From NCBI GenBank assembly GCA_022575985.1, contig JAKSXM010000137.1, positions 17,316,001-17,380,000 on the forward strand: a DNA stretch of 64,000 nucleotides, in the 5' to 3' direction. The notes below the pieces were generated by a model. That model was not told where the DNA came from, made no database searches, and worked only from the letters and a program-made list of their open reading frames with translations. The stretch comes from Anagrus nilaparvatae (Eukaryota; Arthropoda; Insecta; Hymenoptera; Mymaridae). Below are positions 24,317-34,829 of this stretch, one piece after another; the first letter of the stretch is position 1, and every line of letters begins with the position of its first letter. Position numbers and translations under genes: made by a program.

Positions 24317-24509
24317 ACCTCATACGTAAGACAAAGAAAAAAATTCAAAAGGCTTCTGTAAATTTAACAGTGTATATATGGAAAAACTCAAAGAAAAAGA
24401 ACATGAAAATTTAGTAAATAATTAGTTTTTAGAAAATTTAATCATTATATTTATATTTTAAACATCTGACAAATAATACACCTGATGATGGTATTTTTAA
24501 TTCTGAAAC

Positions 24510-25846
24510 GCGTAGTGTAAAATATTTAAGAACTAAGTCACTCTCAAGACGGATAAAAAACAAAGGTAAAAAATGTCATATTCTTGGAAAGGAAAGTGGA
24601 AGGACAAGATATGAGTTTTTCGACTCAAAACTTGGAAGTTGCTATTGCCCTGCCAGATTGCAAAATTTTCATCAACAAGTACTGTCTAACTCAGATCACT
24701 CACAGTATATATCGGTAAAAGAAACTGCAAATAGGTTCGGTTTAAAATATGTATAGCACAACCATGGCGATTTCCTGGTTAGATGGAAGGATTTAGCGAA
24801 GTCTCATGTTGTCAAAACAATATCTGACTTATATACTATCTTACAGTCGTTAGGTAATTCCTCATTTAATCACAAAACTCTTACTAAAACGTATGTCTCC
24901 AGCCAACACCAACAAGAAACTTTCAGAGAGTCTAACTCATCAAAATAACTAGATAGTTCTGTACAGAGAGTAAAATCTAAGAAGGCTGCCTTAAAAGTAG
25001 GTTTCTTAAATACCTCGTCCCTAAAAAAACATATTTGACAGTTCATATGCATTTTGCGTAGCCAAGAGTAGATTAGGTCATAGTGTTAATGACTTATAAA
25101 TATTCCGGGCTATAGTACTTTAAGGCAAGACAGTTAGACACCTATGTGGGTGGTATACTAATTTAAATCGAGAAGCATTTGTTGATTAACTGCTCATTTG
25201 TTCATCAAAGACTGAAGGGAATGGCAAACCTTTAAAACCTGAATACTTTTTTTGGACTATCTGGAAAGAAATTTAAGCCCCACATCAATTGCAGCAGTAT
25301 ATCGCCCCCCTGATATTAACATCAAGTCTGATGATAAAATTAACGACTCACTACGCAATTATTTCTCTGACTTTAGACATAAGATAATTATAGGCGATGG
25401 GAACGCCAACATGGTTAACTCAATTGATTCTGACACCAGGTTATTAAGCTACCTTACAACGTATATTTCACTTACATTAGTAAACAGCGGAGCCTCACGT
25501 TATACTAATGAGAATAACACTTGGATTCACGTTTTTGGCAACTGTGATACGATTATTAGCTTTGACCGAACATCAGCGTACTATGTGGCAATACATCATT
25601 TCTATCACTATTGTCATAATCTATCCAGAACCACTTGACCTGAATTTTGGCTGTTTCTCACTTTAGATCGCAAGTGAAAGAAGATGATTCCATTCCCCAA
25701 AGCATTGTCGCTATTAGATTACCTACTACTGTCAAATATCTTACCAAATTATTCAATGCCTCAATTATTATAAAAGGTGTTTTTCTAACAGAGTGAAAAA
25801 ACTTGCAAATCTTGGCTCTTAAAAAAGTCTCTATTCCATCACCTCG
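24510..25846 (+). pseudogene. Decayed LINE (non-LTR) retrotransposon: ORF1 end, EEP endonuclease, start of RT
   Basis: A mostly continuous plus-strand frame with several stops reads as a LINE. Part 1, about 24510-24960: basic segment, then NRFGLKYV and HNHGDFLVRWKDLAKSHVVK followed by ISDLYTILQSL, similar to the C-terminal domain of many insect LINE ORF1 proteins. Part 2, 24990-25640: LKVGFLNTSSL (start of the endonuclease/exonuclease/phosphatase domain), IPGYSTLRQD, SIAAVYRPPDI, and IIIGDGNAN, where GDFN would be expected. Part 3, 25685-25845: LTKLFNASIIIKGVF then LTE-stop-KN and ILALKKVSIPSP, matching the start of reverse transcriptase, where the usual W of WK has become a stop. It ends abruptly at 25846 where the next element begins. 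CR1/Jockey-group affinity is likely but unresolved. Confidence 0.8.
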
Positions 25847-26698
25847 TTGCGAATACGAGATTTGCTCTATTATAGGTTTTTTCGGTCGCTGAACACGAAA
25901 ATCGGGGTCATTTGGCTAAGAAAATGGGGCTTCACCCTTAAATTTGCAAAAATTACCCCCAAAAGGGGGTATTTTTTATCTATTCGCGTTCTGAGTCGAT
26001 AGATTTGTCCAAGAATTGGTTTCTAAGGTTTTTTTGGGTCGTTAACTAAGAATCTCAGTGATTTTTGAAGGTAAAATTAATATTTCACCCTTAAATTAGC
26101 TAAAACTACCCCCCCAAAAGGGGTGTTTTCGCTATTTCCGCACTTTTTGCAGCCAGATTTGGTTCACCAGAGTTTTTTCGGTCGCTGAACACGAAAATCG
26201 GGGTCATTTGGCTCAGAAAATGGGGCTTCACCCTTAAATTTGCAAAAATTACCCCCAAAATGGGGTATTTTTTATCTATTCGCGTTCTGAGTCCATAGAT
26301 TTGTCCAAGAATTGGTTCTTAAGGGTTTTTTGGGTCGCGAATTAAGAATCTCAGTGATTTTTGAAGGTAAAATTAATATTTCACCCTTAAATTAGCTAGA
26401 ACTACTCCCCTAAAGGGGTGTTTTTGCTATTTTCGCACTTTTTGCAGCCAGATTTGGTTCACCAGAGTTTTTTGGGTCGCTGAAAACGATTTTCATTGTC
26501 TTTTTAATGAAAAATTAATATTTCACCCTTATATTAGCTAAAACTACCTCCAAAAGGCGAATATATGAGAAATACCCCCTTTTGGGGGTAGTTTTTGCAA
26601 ATTTAAGGGTGAAGCCCCATTTTCTTAACCAAATGATCCCGATTTTCGTGTTCAGCGACCCAAAAAACCTATACTAGAGCATATCTCGTATTCGCAAC
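25846..26698. mobile_element. 853-bp inverted-repeat element with nested 148/296-bp tandem repeats
   Basis: The left end (GTTGCGAATACGAGATTTGC) and the right end (reverse complement GTTGCGAATACGAGATATGC) form terminal inverted repeats of at least 130 bp, extending past CGGTCGCTGAACACG and GGGGCTTCACCC. The interior is a tandem array. Unit starts (CGGTCGCTG or GGGTCG) fall at 25883, 26036, 26179, 26332 and 26474, giving a 296-bp AB repeat whose A and B halves are themselves homologous. Each half ends in a TCACCC..., CCCCnAAAAGGGG hairpin. No open frame. The left end meets the LINE RT frame exactly; the RT frame does not resume after 26698. No clear target duplication found. Confidence 0.85.
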
Positions 26699-29600
26699 CG
26701 TAAGTCCACCCCCCCGTATTTTGACTGGAGTATACATTTTAATTATGTATATGTAAATAATGTACTATATTTTTGTATTAGCAGTATAAATACGAATGTG
26801 TTGAGCAAAAGATAAATAGGCAAGGACATTATAAAGGCCGTAGGGTCAATTATAGAAACCTTATTTTGTAATACCTTAATTTATACTGCCTTATTTTGTA
26901 TTATTACGAAATTAACATCAATTTAAGCAAAAATTTCTTTTGCTTCCATCTAAATTTAATCAAAAATCTATAAATATTAAATAAATTTTATTGCATAATA
27001 AAAATAATCGTAAAAATTAATTAATATAAACAAGTGTATAATATTATGATTAGTAAATATTAAATAATAATCATCAATATTTAAATATTTTTTTAAAAAA
27101 ATAATTTTGTAAACCGGAAATTAATAAAAAAAATAAATTATTATTTCCGTTCGTAATAATAACAACAATATGCAAATAAATAATTATATAAAAAAAATAA
27201 TTTAAATGGGTATATATGCAGATTGAATATGTCATTAACACATATGTAAATATAATTACAAAAAATAAAAGTTTTTTTTTACATATTTATAAAATAACCA
27301 CCCACGTATTAATAATTTTTTTTTATTCCCTTATAATAATCCTTGTTATTTCTTTATTTCTATAATAATTAAAATTACTACGTCATTTTATAAAATAGAA
27401 AATTTCACTATTTCCTTTCGGATATATATAAAAATCTCTTTGTCTTATAATTCAAGAAAATACATACAATGATCTTTATGCTACCAGTTCGCCTACGCTT
27501 ATCTTGTCTATAAAGTTAAAAAAAGTTGAATAAATGAGATAGCGATTACGTCGACGCTTTTTTACTATATTATACCTTCTCTTTTTAAGAATGGCACACG
27601 ACAGGAGTCATGAATGGATTTACCATATGATTGTATATGTGTGTTTATGTCACTGATAGGTTTATGCATAAATATATTCTTCTTTATTGTGCAACTATTT
27701 TAAGATGAAAATGTTAAGATACTGATTTATGAATGGGATGTTTTTTTTTTTTATTTGAGTTGTTTTTTTAATAAAAATATTTTTAATTTTTGTTAATAAT
27801 CGATTTATGTACACAATATCCGGTGTTTTATATACGCAATTTTTTTTTAATTTTAAGTCATTTAACGAGTTTTTATAAGATAGTAATTATATGACACTCA
27901 ATTATCAGGATGTTTTATTATAAATAAATAATTTTTTTCACTCATAAAATTGGAAAGTTTCAACTTAAAAAATTTAATTCAAATAATAAATTAATAATTA
28001 AAAAAAAAAGGGTCATTAAAACGTTATTAAAATTTTTTGTTTTTTTTTTAATAGAAGGTCAAATTTTAAAAACAAAAAAAAAATTTCTCATGAAAATAAA
28101 AAAATTTTTTATTATCACCTTGCACTTATTAAAATATTCAGCAACGAAAATTCATGTGTTTTTTTTTTATTAACCTATGAAATATTTATTTTTTTTTTTA
28201 AGTACTCATCAAAATGTTCATTAAGAAACTTGAAGTCTTAATTTTGCATGATTTTTAATATTCATGAGAAATTTTCTTTTTTAATGTTTTATTTACTTAT
28301 TTAAATGATTTACTTTATTTTTTTTTTTTTGTAAAAAAGTGATTTTTTTTATAGTGTATTAAAAAAAAAAGTTATTTATTTTTTTATTATGTTTAATAAA
28401 TTTTATTATTAAACATTTTTAAAAGTATAATAATAATTAATAAAAAAGGAAATTTTTATTGAATTTTTTTATTTATGTACTGGTAATTGAGGTGTACTGG
28501 CACACTTTTTTAAAAATCTTAATAAAAATGTATTTTGAAGGATTTAATAATGATTTTTGTATGTATTAACTAAAATTACATGATTTCACACGAAAAATAA
28601 ATTTTAACAAAAGATTAAATGTTGGGTAAGAAATTAAAAAGTTTGTATTCATATTTTTTCCCTTCCTAAATATTTTACAAAACGTATCCCAAGAATGAAA
28701 AATTATCAGCTAAAAATTAACGAGATAACATTTACCTTCAAAAATAGGCAGCTATCAAAGTACATTTAAAAATATCTTGAATTAGGTCTACTAAAATTAA
28801 AAAAAACCAAAATTTCTTGCAAAATTTACATTTAAAGTGGGCTGTAATAAGAAATTATTTTATTGATAACAATTTTGTACAAGCCTTTTCAAATTAATTA
28901 TTTACTTAAAGATAGGCTGTGCTTATAGTGCACCAGAATTTATTTCAAAATAAATTAATACACGAATAAACTGCGTGAACTAGGACTAACTATCATAAAT
29001 TTGAAAATACAGTTATTATTATTATTATTATTATTATAATCAAAACAATTTAACAATTTTCAATATTTAAAGTAATAAAATTTTCACTAATGCACCAGTG
29101 CTCTCAATTTTTAATTTATTATAATGTATCGTATAATATTTTAAATATATGTATAAATAATTTTGTGATCAAGTACTATTAAAACAGCAACCAGGTTAAT
29201 CAATAATAAATTTAACTACAATATTTAGGTAATATGCTCGTATATTAGAGTGTTATTTATTTAATAGATGCTCGAAATCTTAAGTAAAGTATTGCAAGAA
29301 TTTATTTGTAGAATTAAATTTATAAAATCCTGCAGACCATTAGGGATGGCAAAAATATTTATTTTGGCAATAAATAAAATTGATTTAGTATCTTTGGGGT
29401 AAAATTATAATATTAGACCAAATTTCTTAACAGTCATTTTCATTTTATCTTAATGTCAGATTTTTGATATCAAACTAACTATTATCGACAATAAAGCTCA
29501 TAAGGGATGGTGAGAAACTAATAACAGTCTAGAATAGTAAGCTACTGGTCATAAAAAAAAATTTTAATTTTATGCCAGTACTTTTCAGCACATCGACTTA

Positions 29601-31050
29601 GAAAAATAACTGGACATAAGTAACACCTTAATGCACATATAAATATGAAAAATTTCTTCATTATATTATATATTAGGTATATTTATAATTTATATATATA
29701 TTTTTGTACAAATATAGAACGTAACATACATGTTTTTCATGTTAACGGTCAAATATTATATAGAGAAAAAGAGCCAGAATTATAAATTTTAAATTATATA
29801 TATTTTGTTATATAACTAAATATATAGAAAATTTTAAGTGCCAACAGAATAGGCGTTCATTCGTAAAATAATTTTTTTTATTATTTTTTATTTAAGTTCC
29901 TATATGGCATATATGCAAGCTTATATATATATATATATAAATATTTTAAAATTTTTTATTTTTAAACGTGTTAAATTCATTTACACGCCTCGTTTCCTTG
30001 AAGTTTTTGACTTCTTTAAAAATATGTGATAATTGAGATCTTCAGGTATACAACAAGAACAAAAAAAAAACGATATACTTTAATGCATGAACGTTATAAA
30101 TACTTGTTTTTTATGAATGGTTATACATATTTTTCATTAAAAAAAAAGATATTTTAATGAATAAAATGTTCAATTTAAAAAAAAAAATATTTTACATTGA
30201 ATTTATTAGTTGTAAATATAAAAAAATTATCTGAAAAATGGATACTTAAAATAAATTGTTTTTTTTTTTTTTTTTTAATTAAAAACGAGAAATTTCTAAA
30301 TGTAGCTGTAAAATTTTCATTTAGGACGTAATTAAGATATCAACATTTTTTTTATTAATAATTGATTATTTATTTACTTTGAGATAGTAATATTTTATTA
30401 TTCATAAAAAATAATTAGGTTTAAATTACTGCAAAGTGTTTCATTTATAGATTAATTTGAAATACGTGCGAACACAAGGAAAAACTTTAATAATTTTATA
30501 AGCATACATGATTTTTTGTAAGAAATTTATTTATATATATCCCTTATAGAATTTTCTTTAGGAAAATAAATTCATAATTGAAAAGAAATTCATGATTATA
30601 TTTTTACTTCTACAAATTTAAATGTAGCCTTTTTTATTAATTATTATTATACTATAAAAGTAAATACTATTTATCATATTTCAATTATCATCGGACGATA
30701 AAATATTATTCTAATAATATATATTTAAATGTAGCCCTTTTCAGTTTAATATTATACTATTATAATAGTTTCTCCATGGATTCACAATAAAAATTTATAA
30801 AAAACAACAGTAAGAAACAGCTCGAAATAGCAAGAGTCGAATAAGATTTAGAGAAAATATAGCAATAGATGAAAACAAAGGTTTACGGCCCAGTGCCCTG
30901 CTATCAAATTTTCTCCATGCGTGTAAAAAATATTTAATAAGCAATTAAATAAATATAAGATAAAATTTTATCAAAATTACAACAAAATGAATATACAGTA
31001 TTAATGATTATACTATTAAAGGTGTACGTGCACCTACTCCTACTAGAGTT
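26699..31050. other. 4.3-kb AT-rich stretch, no gene recognised
   Basis: Mostly homopolymer-rich DNA. Bases 27480-27640 are less AT-biased and may be conserved non-coding sequence. A (TTA)n microsatellite is at about 29013-29037. No tRNA, tandem array or protein homology seen. Confidence 0.5.
29013..29037. repeat. (TTA)n microsatellite
   Basis: About eight uninterrupted TTA triplets. Confidence 0.85.
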
Positions 31051-31052
31051 CC

Positions 31053-31148
31053 ACGATATTTCGATATTGATGTCTTATTTTCGATACGATATCGATATCA
31101 AAGGGCTCGATATTTTGATAATATCGATATCGGTTTTTATCAATGAAA
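31053..31148. repeat. Cluster of CGATAT/ATCGATAT motifs
   Basis: Within about 95 bp there are around nine CGATA or ATCGAT motifs, including GATATCGATATC and AATATCGATATCGG, several of them self-palindromic. They resemble the DREF/BEAF-type core ATCGAT or a palindromic satellite fragment. A small open frame across the cluster (31004-31192) is a by-product. Confidence 0.55.
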
Positions 31149-31374
31149 TGGATAGCGATTTCTTAGTACGAATGTCCGTTTCTAGCAGTTAAAAAATTAT
31201 TTTGCATTTTTGAAAATTCAGTTGTTAATTTTTCTGATTGTGCATTATTTAATACCTGGATTTAATAAATTTTAATTATCTTTTCAATATTTTTAGTTTT
31301 TCATAAATTGCAAATTCCAATTTTGTTTCCTTTTTTATCTTTTGAATATGTAAAATAGAGTCTCCTACGCTAAA

Positions 31375-31760
31375 CTAGATCAAAGGGGGTCGAAGGGGCG
31401 CAGCCCTCCTTGGGGGTTCTGTGGGCAAACCCTCTGCAACTCTATTTACTCCTAATTTTGTACTTGCACTACCCCTAATTTAATATAGACCAAAGGGGGT
31501 CGGGGGAAGCGAGTTCCACTTAAGGAAGCGGGGGAAAAGCCCTGAAATAAATAACCAGATACTTAATTTACCCCTTAATAGTGTACTTGTACATTCATTA
31601 GGGTAAGCTAGACCAAAGAAGGGGGTCAAGGGGGAGCGGCACTCTATAAGAGTTCGGGAGCAAAATCCTCGCAATAGAAAACCGCTATTTTATCTACATC
31701 CTAATTTTGTAATCGCTCCTATACCTAGAGTAACCTAGACCAAGGCGGTCATTTTTTAAA
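31375..31760. repeat. G-rich tandem repeat, about 110-128-bp unit
   Basis: Four unit heads of the form CTAGACCAAAGGGGGTCG occur at about 31376, 31486, 31608 and 31733. Each of the first three is followed by a G-rich stretch with a short GCGCAGCCC/GGGGGTT-like hairpin, then AATTTTGTACTTGCACT-type AT-rich sequence. The array directly abuts the minisatellite element starting at 31762. The minus-strand frame at 31480-31674 is within the array and is not a gene. Confidence 0.75.
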
Positions 31761-31761
31761 A

Positions 31762-32240
31762 CTATTAACATGGAACAGGAGGGGGTACTTTAGAACTTGA
31801 AAATTAAGGGGGGGGGGTCAAATAGCTTAGAATAATTAGGTAAGTATATATGAATAAATAAAATACTTTTAAAAGACTTTGAAAAATCTGGGCTTAAGGA
31901 CTTAGGATAATACAGGTTTATGGACTTAGAATGATATCGATTTAGGGACTTGGAATAATTCAGGTTCAGGGACTTGGAATCATTCAGGTTCAGGGACTTG
32001 GAATAATTCAGGTTTAGGGACTTGGAATAATATTGATTAAGGGACTTAGAATATTTCAGGTTTAGGGAATCTAAATAATTTGGGTTTAGAATTTTAACAG
32101 CTAGTGAGGTGATAATTACAAATTATAAAAATAGAAAATTGTATTGTAATGTTGAGTAACATTTGTATTATACCTAGTCCTCATCTGGTAGTAAACATGT
32201 TCTATGCATTTAGGTTGTGTTTACACAAAGCGTTTATAAG
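31762..32240 (+). repeat. 24-bp-minisatellite element (copy 2, best preserved)
   Basis: The head TTAACATGGAACAGGAGGGGG is followed by a run of nine G, then about eight 24-bp units (31880-32090). Three consecutive units share GGACTTGGAATAATTCAGG-type sequence. The conserved tail AACATGTTCTATGCATTTAGG, then TGTGTTTACACAAAGCG and TTTATAAG, closes the element. ATGGAACA at the head and TGTTCTAT at the tail are near-inverted, hinting at short terminal inverted repeats. Confidence 0.8.
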
Positions 32241-33033
32241 TTGTTCCTTAGATTTTTAGGTTATTCTGGAGAGGGGAGCAAATTTTTGGGGGGCAATTGT
32301 ACAAGATGGTATTTGTCAAAGGGGGCAATCATTTGGGGCCATAAAGCCACCATTCACAATTCATTTTTTTTTTTAGACAAGATAGCATTATAAATTGCTG
32401 CTTATTTTTGTAGATTTTTTATTGCAAATTCGCTTCTAAAATTGTAGCCTCTAAAATTGAAATAAGAGCCACGCTGACTTATGCTACAACCATTCATATA
32501 TTTTATTTCCTAAGCAAAGCAAACAAAAATAAAAGCATTTAAATCTATCAATTAAAATCTAAAAAATTATGTGCTAACACTAAATAAAAACTCCAATTAT
32601 AATAAATTTTGGAATTATGGTATTCAAGAATAATTGGTAAATATTTCCTAAGGGCAACCAATATTTCTTTTGTAATAAATAAATCTTCTGCTGCATATCT
32701 AACTTTAACCTTAATAATAAAAAACGAAAAAAAAAAAAAAAAAAAAATAATTGAGGAAAACCTGCCTTTCTCCTGTATATACTTAAAATTAAGTGCCAAA
32801 ATAATAAAAGCAAAATTCTATAGACTAGACTCATCATAATCCATTTTTATGATTAAAAAAACAAGAATAAAAGAAAGCATTCATAAGAAAAATTTTCATG
32901 TACTTTAGAAAGCTTATATTATTATAAAATATGTAATATTTTTAAAAGTTTATATCTGACGCGATCATTTCATCGTTGCGTAGCAAATACGTCGCGACGC
33001 CCTCACACTTTGTTAGTGTAAAAGGCCATTTAA

Positions 33034-33065
<32 letters not shown>

Positions 33066-34550
33066 TTGTTAAAGTAGAAGAAAACAACAATTGTAGAGCA
33101 CATACATCCGCCTAAGTTTGTCATTAGCTCGTCGTCCGTCATCTCTTTGCATTTACACACTTTGTGAGGCTAAAATATATAATGTATATAAAACGTATAA
33201 GAATAAGGCCTTTGACAATAATAATATTTTCCACCTCAAGATTTTCTTTTAGCGCTAAAGCAGAAATAGTTTTTGAACTAAATACCGTAAGTGAATAAGT
33301 AGTGTCTCTTTTCAGAGTAAGTACACATGCACAAATGTACATTATATTATGGTATGCTTTGCACTGTATCTTAAGAGAAAACAGAAACTATAAGTAAACA
33401 AAAATAGGCCGTCTTTACTTTTTTTTTTTCATCTTTAACTGCAAGTGTATTTTACTTTTTTACGAATGCAATTATTTTATTTTTAATTATTTGGTGATTT
33501 TTTTCTCATTCAATTGAAATTAATTGTCAAAAATTGGTATCAAACAATTTATACTTTTAACAATTTCGGATATGAAAACTTTCAGCTCTCACAATTTCAC
33601 TATTTAATAAAATTACTAAATTACTTCTGGATAAACGCAAACCCTTTAGCAGTATCTACCCCAACTTTGAATCCATAAAAACCAGAAAATTGGATGAAAA
33701 CTAATAAAAAATAGAATCTAAAAATTTAATTAAAAATATTTTAATTTATATACATAATATAAAAAAAAAAATTGTAAAATAAATTAAAGTGTCATTAAAA
33801 AAGTTTTTAAAAAAAATTTATGATCTATGATATTAAAACTTGTTATTGTAAATAAATAACTATTCACTAATGATACAAGATTTAATATGAAGAAAAAATA
33901 AAAATATAGGTATAGTAAAGATAGATTAATATGAACGAAAATCACGCAAACCAATCCTTTTTTTTTATATAGAATAATCTTGTTAAAGTAAATTGCAATA
34001 TATATAAAATTTATATTTTGCATCTAATTAAATCATTAAAATAATGTTATATTTAGATTTGTAATATATTCATTACTTCCTAAATCATAAAGATTAGATT
34101 ATAATTAAAAAATAATTATTTAATTCAGGTAGCTAGAAAACTTTTTTTTTCTTTTTTAATGTATATGTTACGTACTAAGAGTGGAAATTGAATATTTAGA
34201 TGATACAAAGAAATTTTGACCACGCGAAAAAGTTTTTATATTTTATGAGAATTATACATTCAACAGTTTTGTAAATCAAATGAAAATTGTATTTTATTGA
34301 AATTATAACTATTATCTATATTTGAAATATAATTTTAATACATTTTTAGAATTGATAAATAAGCCAAATTACTGCAATCAACGTAATTTTCGACGCTCAA
34401 CATCTAATAACTTTATAGTCCAGTGGCCAACCATAAGGCCTGTGAGCATGATGAGCTCTAAAGGAAGAGACCTTTGATACTTAAGTTTTTCAGTGTGCTA
34501 GTTTTTAGGTCACTTTTAGATATTTTTTTAATATATTGAGTTCCCGGAAG
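32241..34550. other. AT-rich stretch, no gene recognised
   Basis: Bases 32270-32345 are a G-rich repeat piece (GGGGGGCAATTGTACAAG) that recurs in part near 43265-43300. Overlapping frames on both strands at 32548-32839 straddle an A-run of about 20 and are low complexity. Bases 32950-33180 contain a CpG patch (ACGTCGCGACGCCC) and two loosely inverted copies of CCTCACACTTTGT, separated by an AT microsatellite. No coding gene supported. Confidence 0.45.
33034..33060. repeat. (TA)n microsatellite
   Basis: Thirteen TA dinucleotides. Confidence 0.9.
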
Positions 34551-34829
34551 TCAATAAAGTTATCCTAACCACTGGGAATTATATTTTTTGATGCGCAGAT
34601 TACGGAAATGATAGTATTTTTTTCAGAAAATGGTCAGTTTTTCCGCTATAGCCCATTTTAGGACATTTTAGAACTTTTTAGAACTCGAAACGTTAAAAAA
34701 ATGGCCAATAGTTCCCTAAAATGGGCTGCATTGGAAAAACTGACAATTTTCTGTGAAGATGACCAACATTTTCATAATCTACTTACCAGAAAACATAATT
34801 GCTGGTGTTAAGGATAACTTTATTTTGAT
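34551..34829. repeat. Imperfect foldback repeat
   Basis: TCAATAAAGTTATCCTAAC (34551-34569) is inverted against GTTAAGGATAACTTTATTTTGA (about 34807-34828). Inner blocks also pair: TCAGTTTTTCCGCTATAGCCC on the left with TGGGCTGCATTGGAAAAACTGA on the right. Part of the right arm recurs directly just downstream (CGGGCTATAGCTGAAAAACTGACC, about 34873-34896). No coding content. Confidence 0.65.

Noticed and set aside
25252..25638. A functional gene encoding a YRPPD protein
   Set aside because: It is the middle of a LINE endonuclease domain with stops before and after; GDFN is altered to GDGN.
29013..29037. Regularly spaced repeats suggestive of CRISPR or satellite arrays
   Set aside because: They are simple microsatellites; no repeat-spacer pattern exists anywhere in the window.
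31004..31192. Open frame with ID/IS repeats
   Set aside because: It is the translation of the CGATAT repeat cluster.
32548..32839. Three overlapping open frames on both strands
   Set aside because: They all cross a run of about 20 A/T bases and have no family motif.
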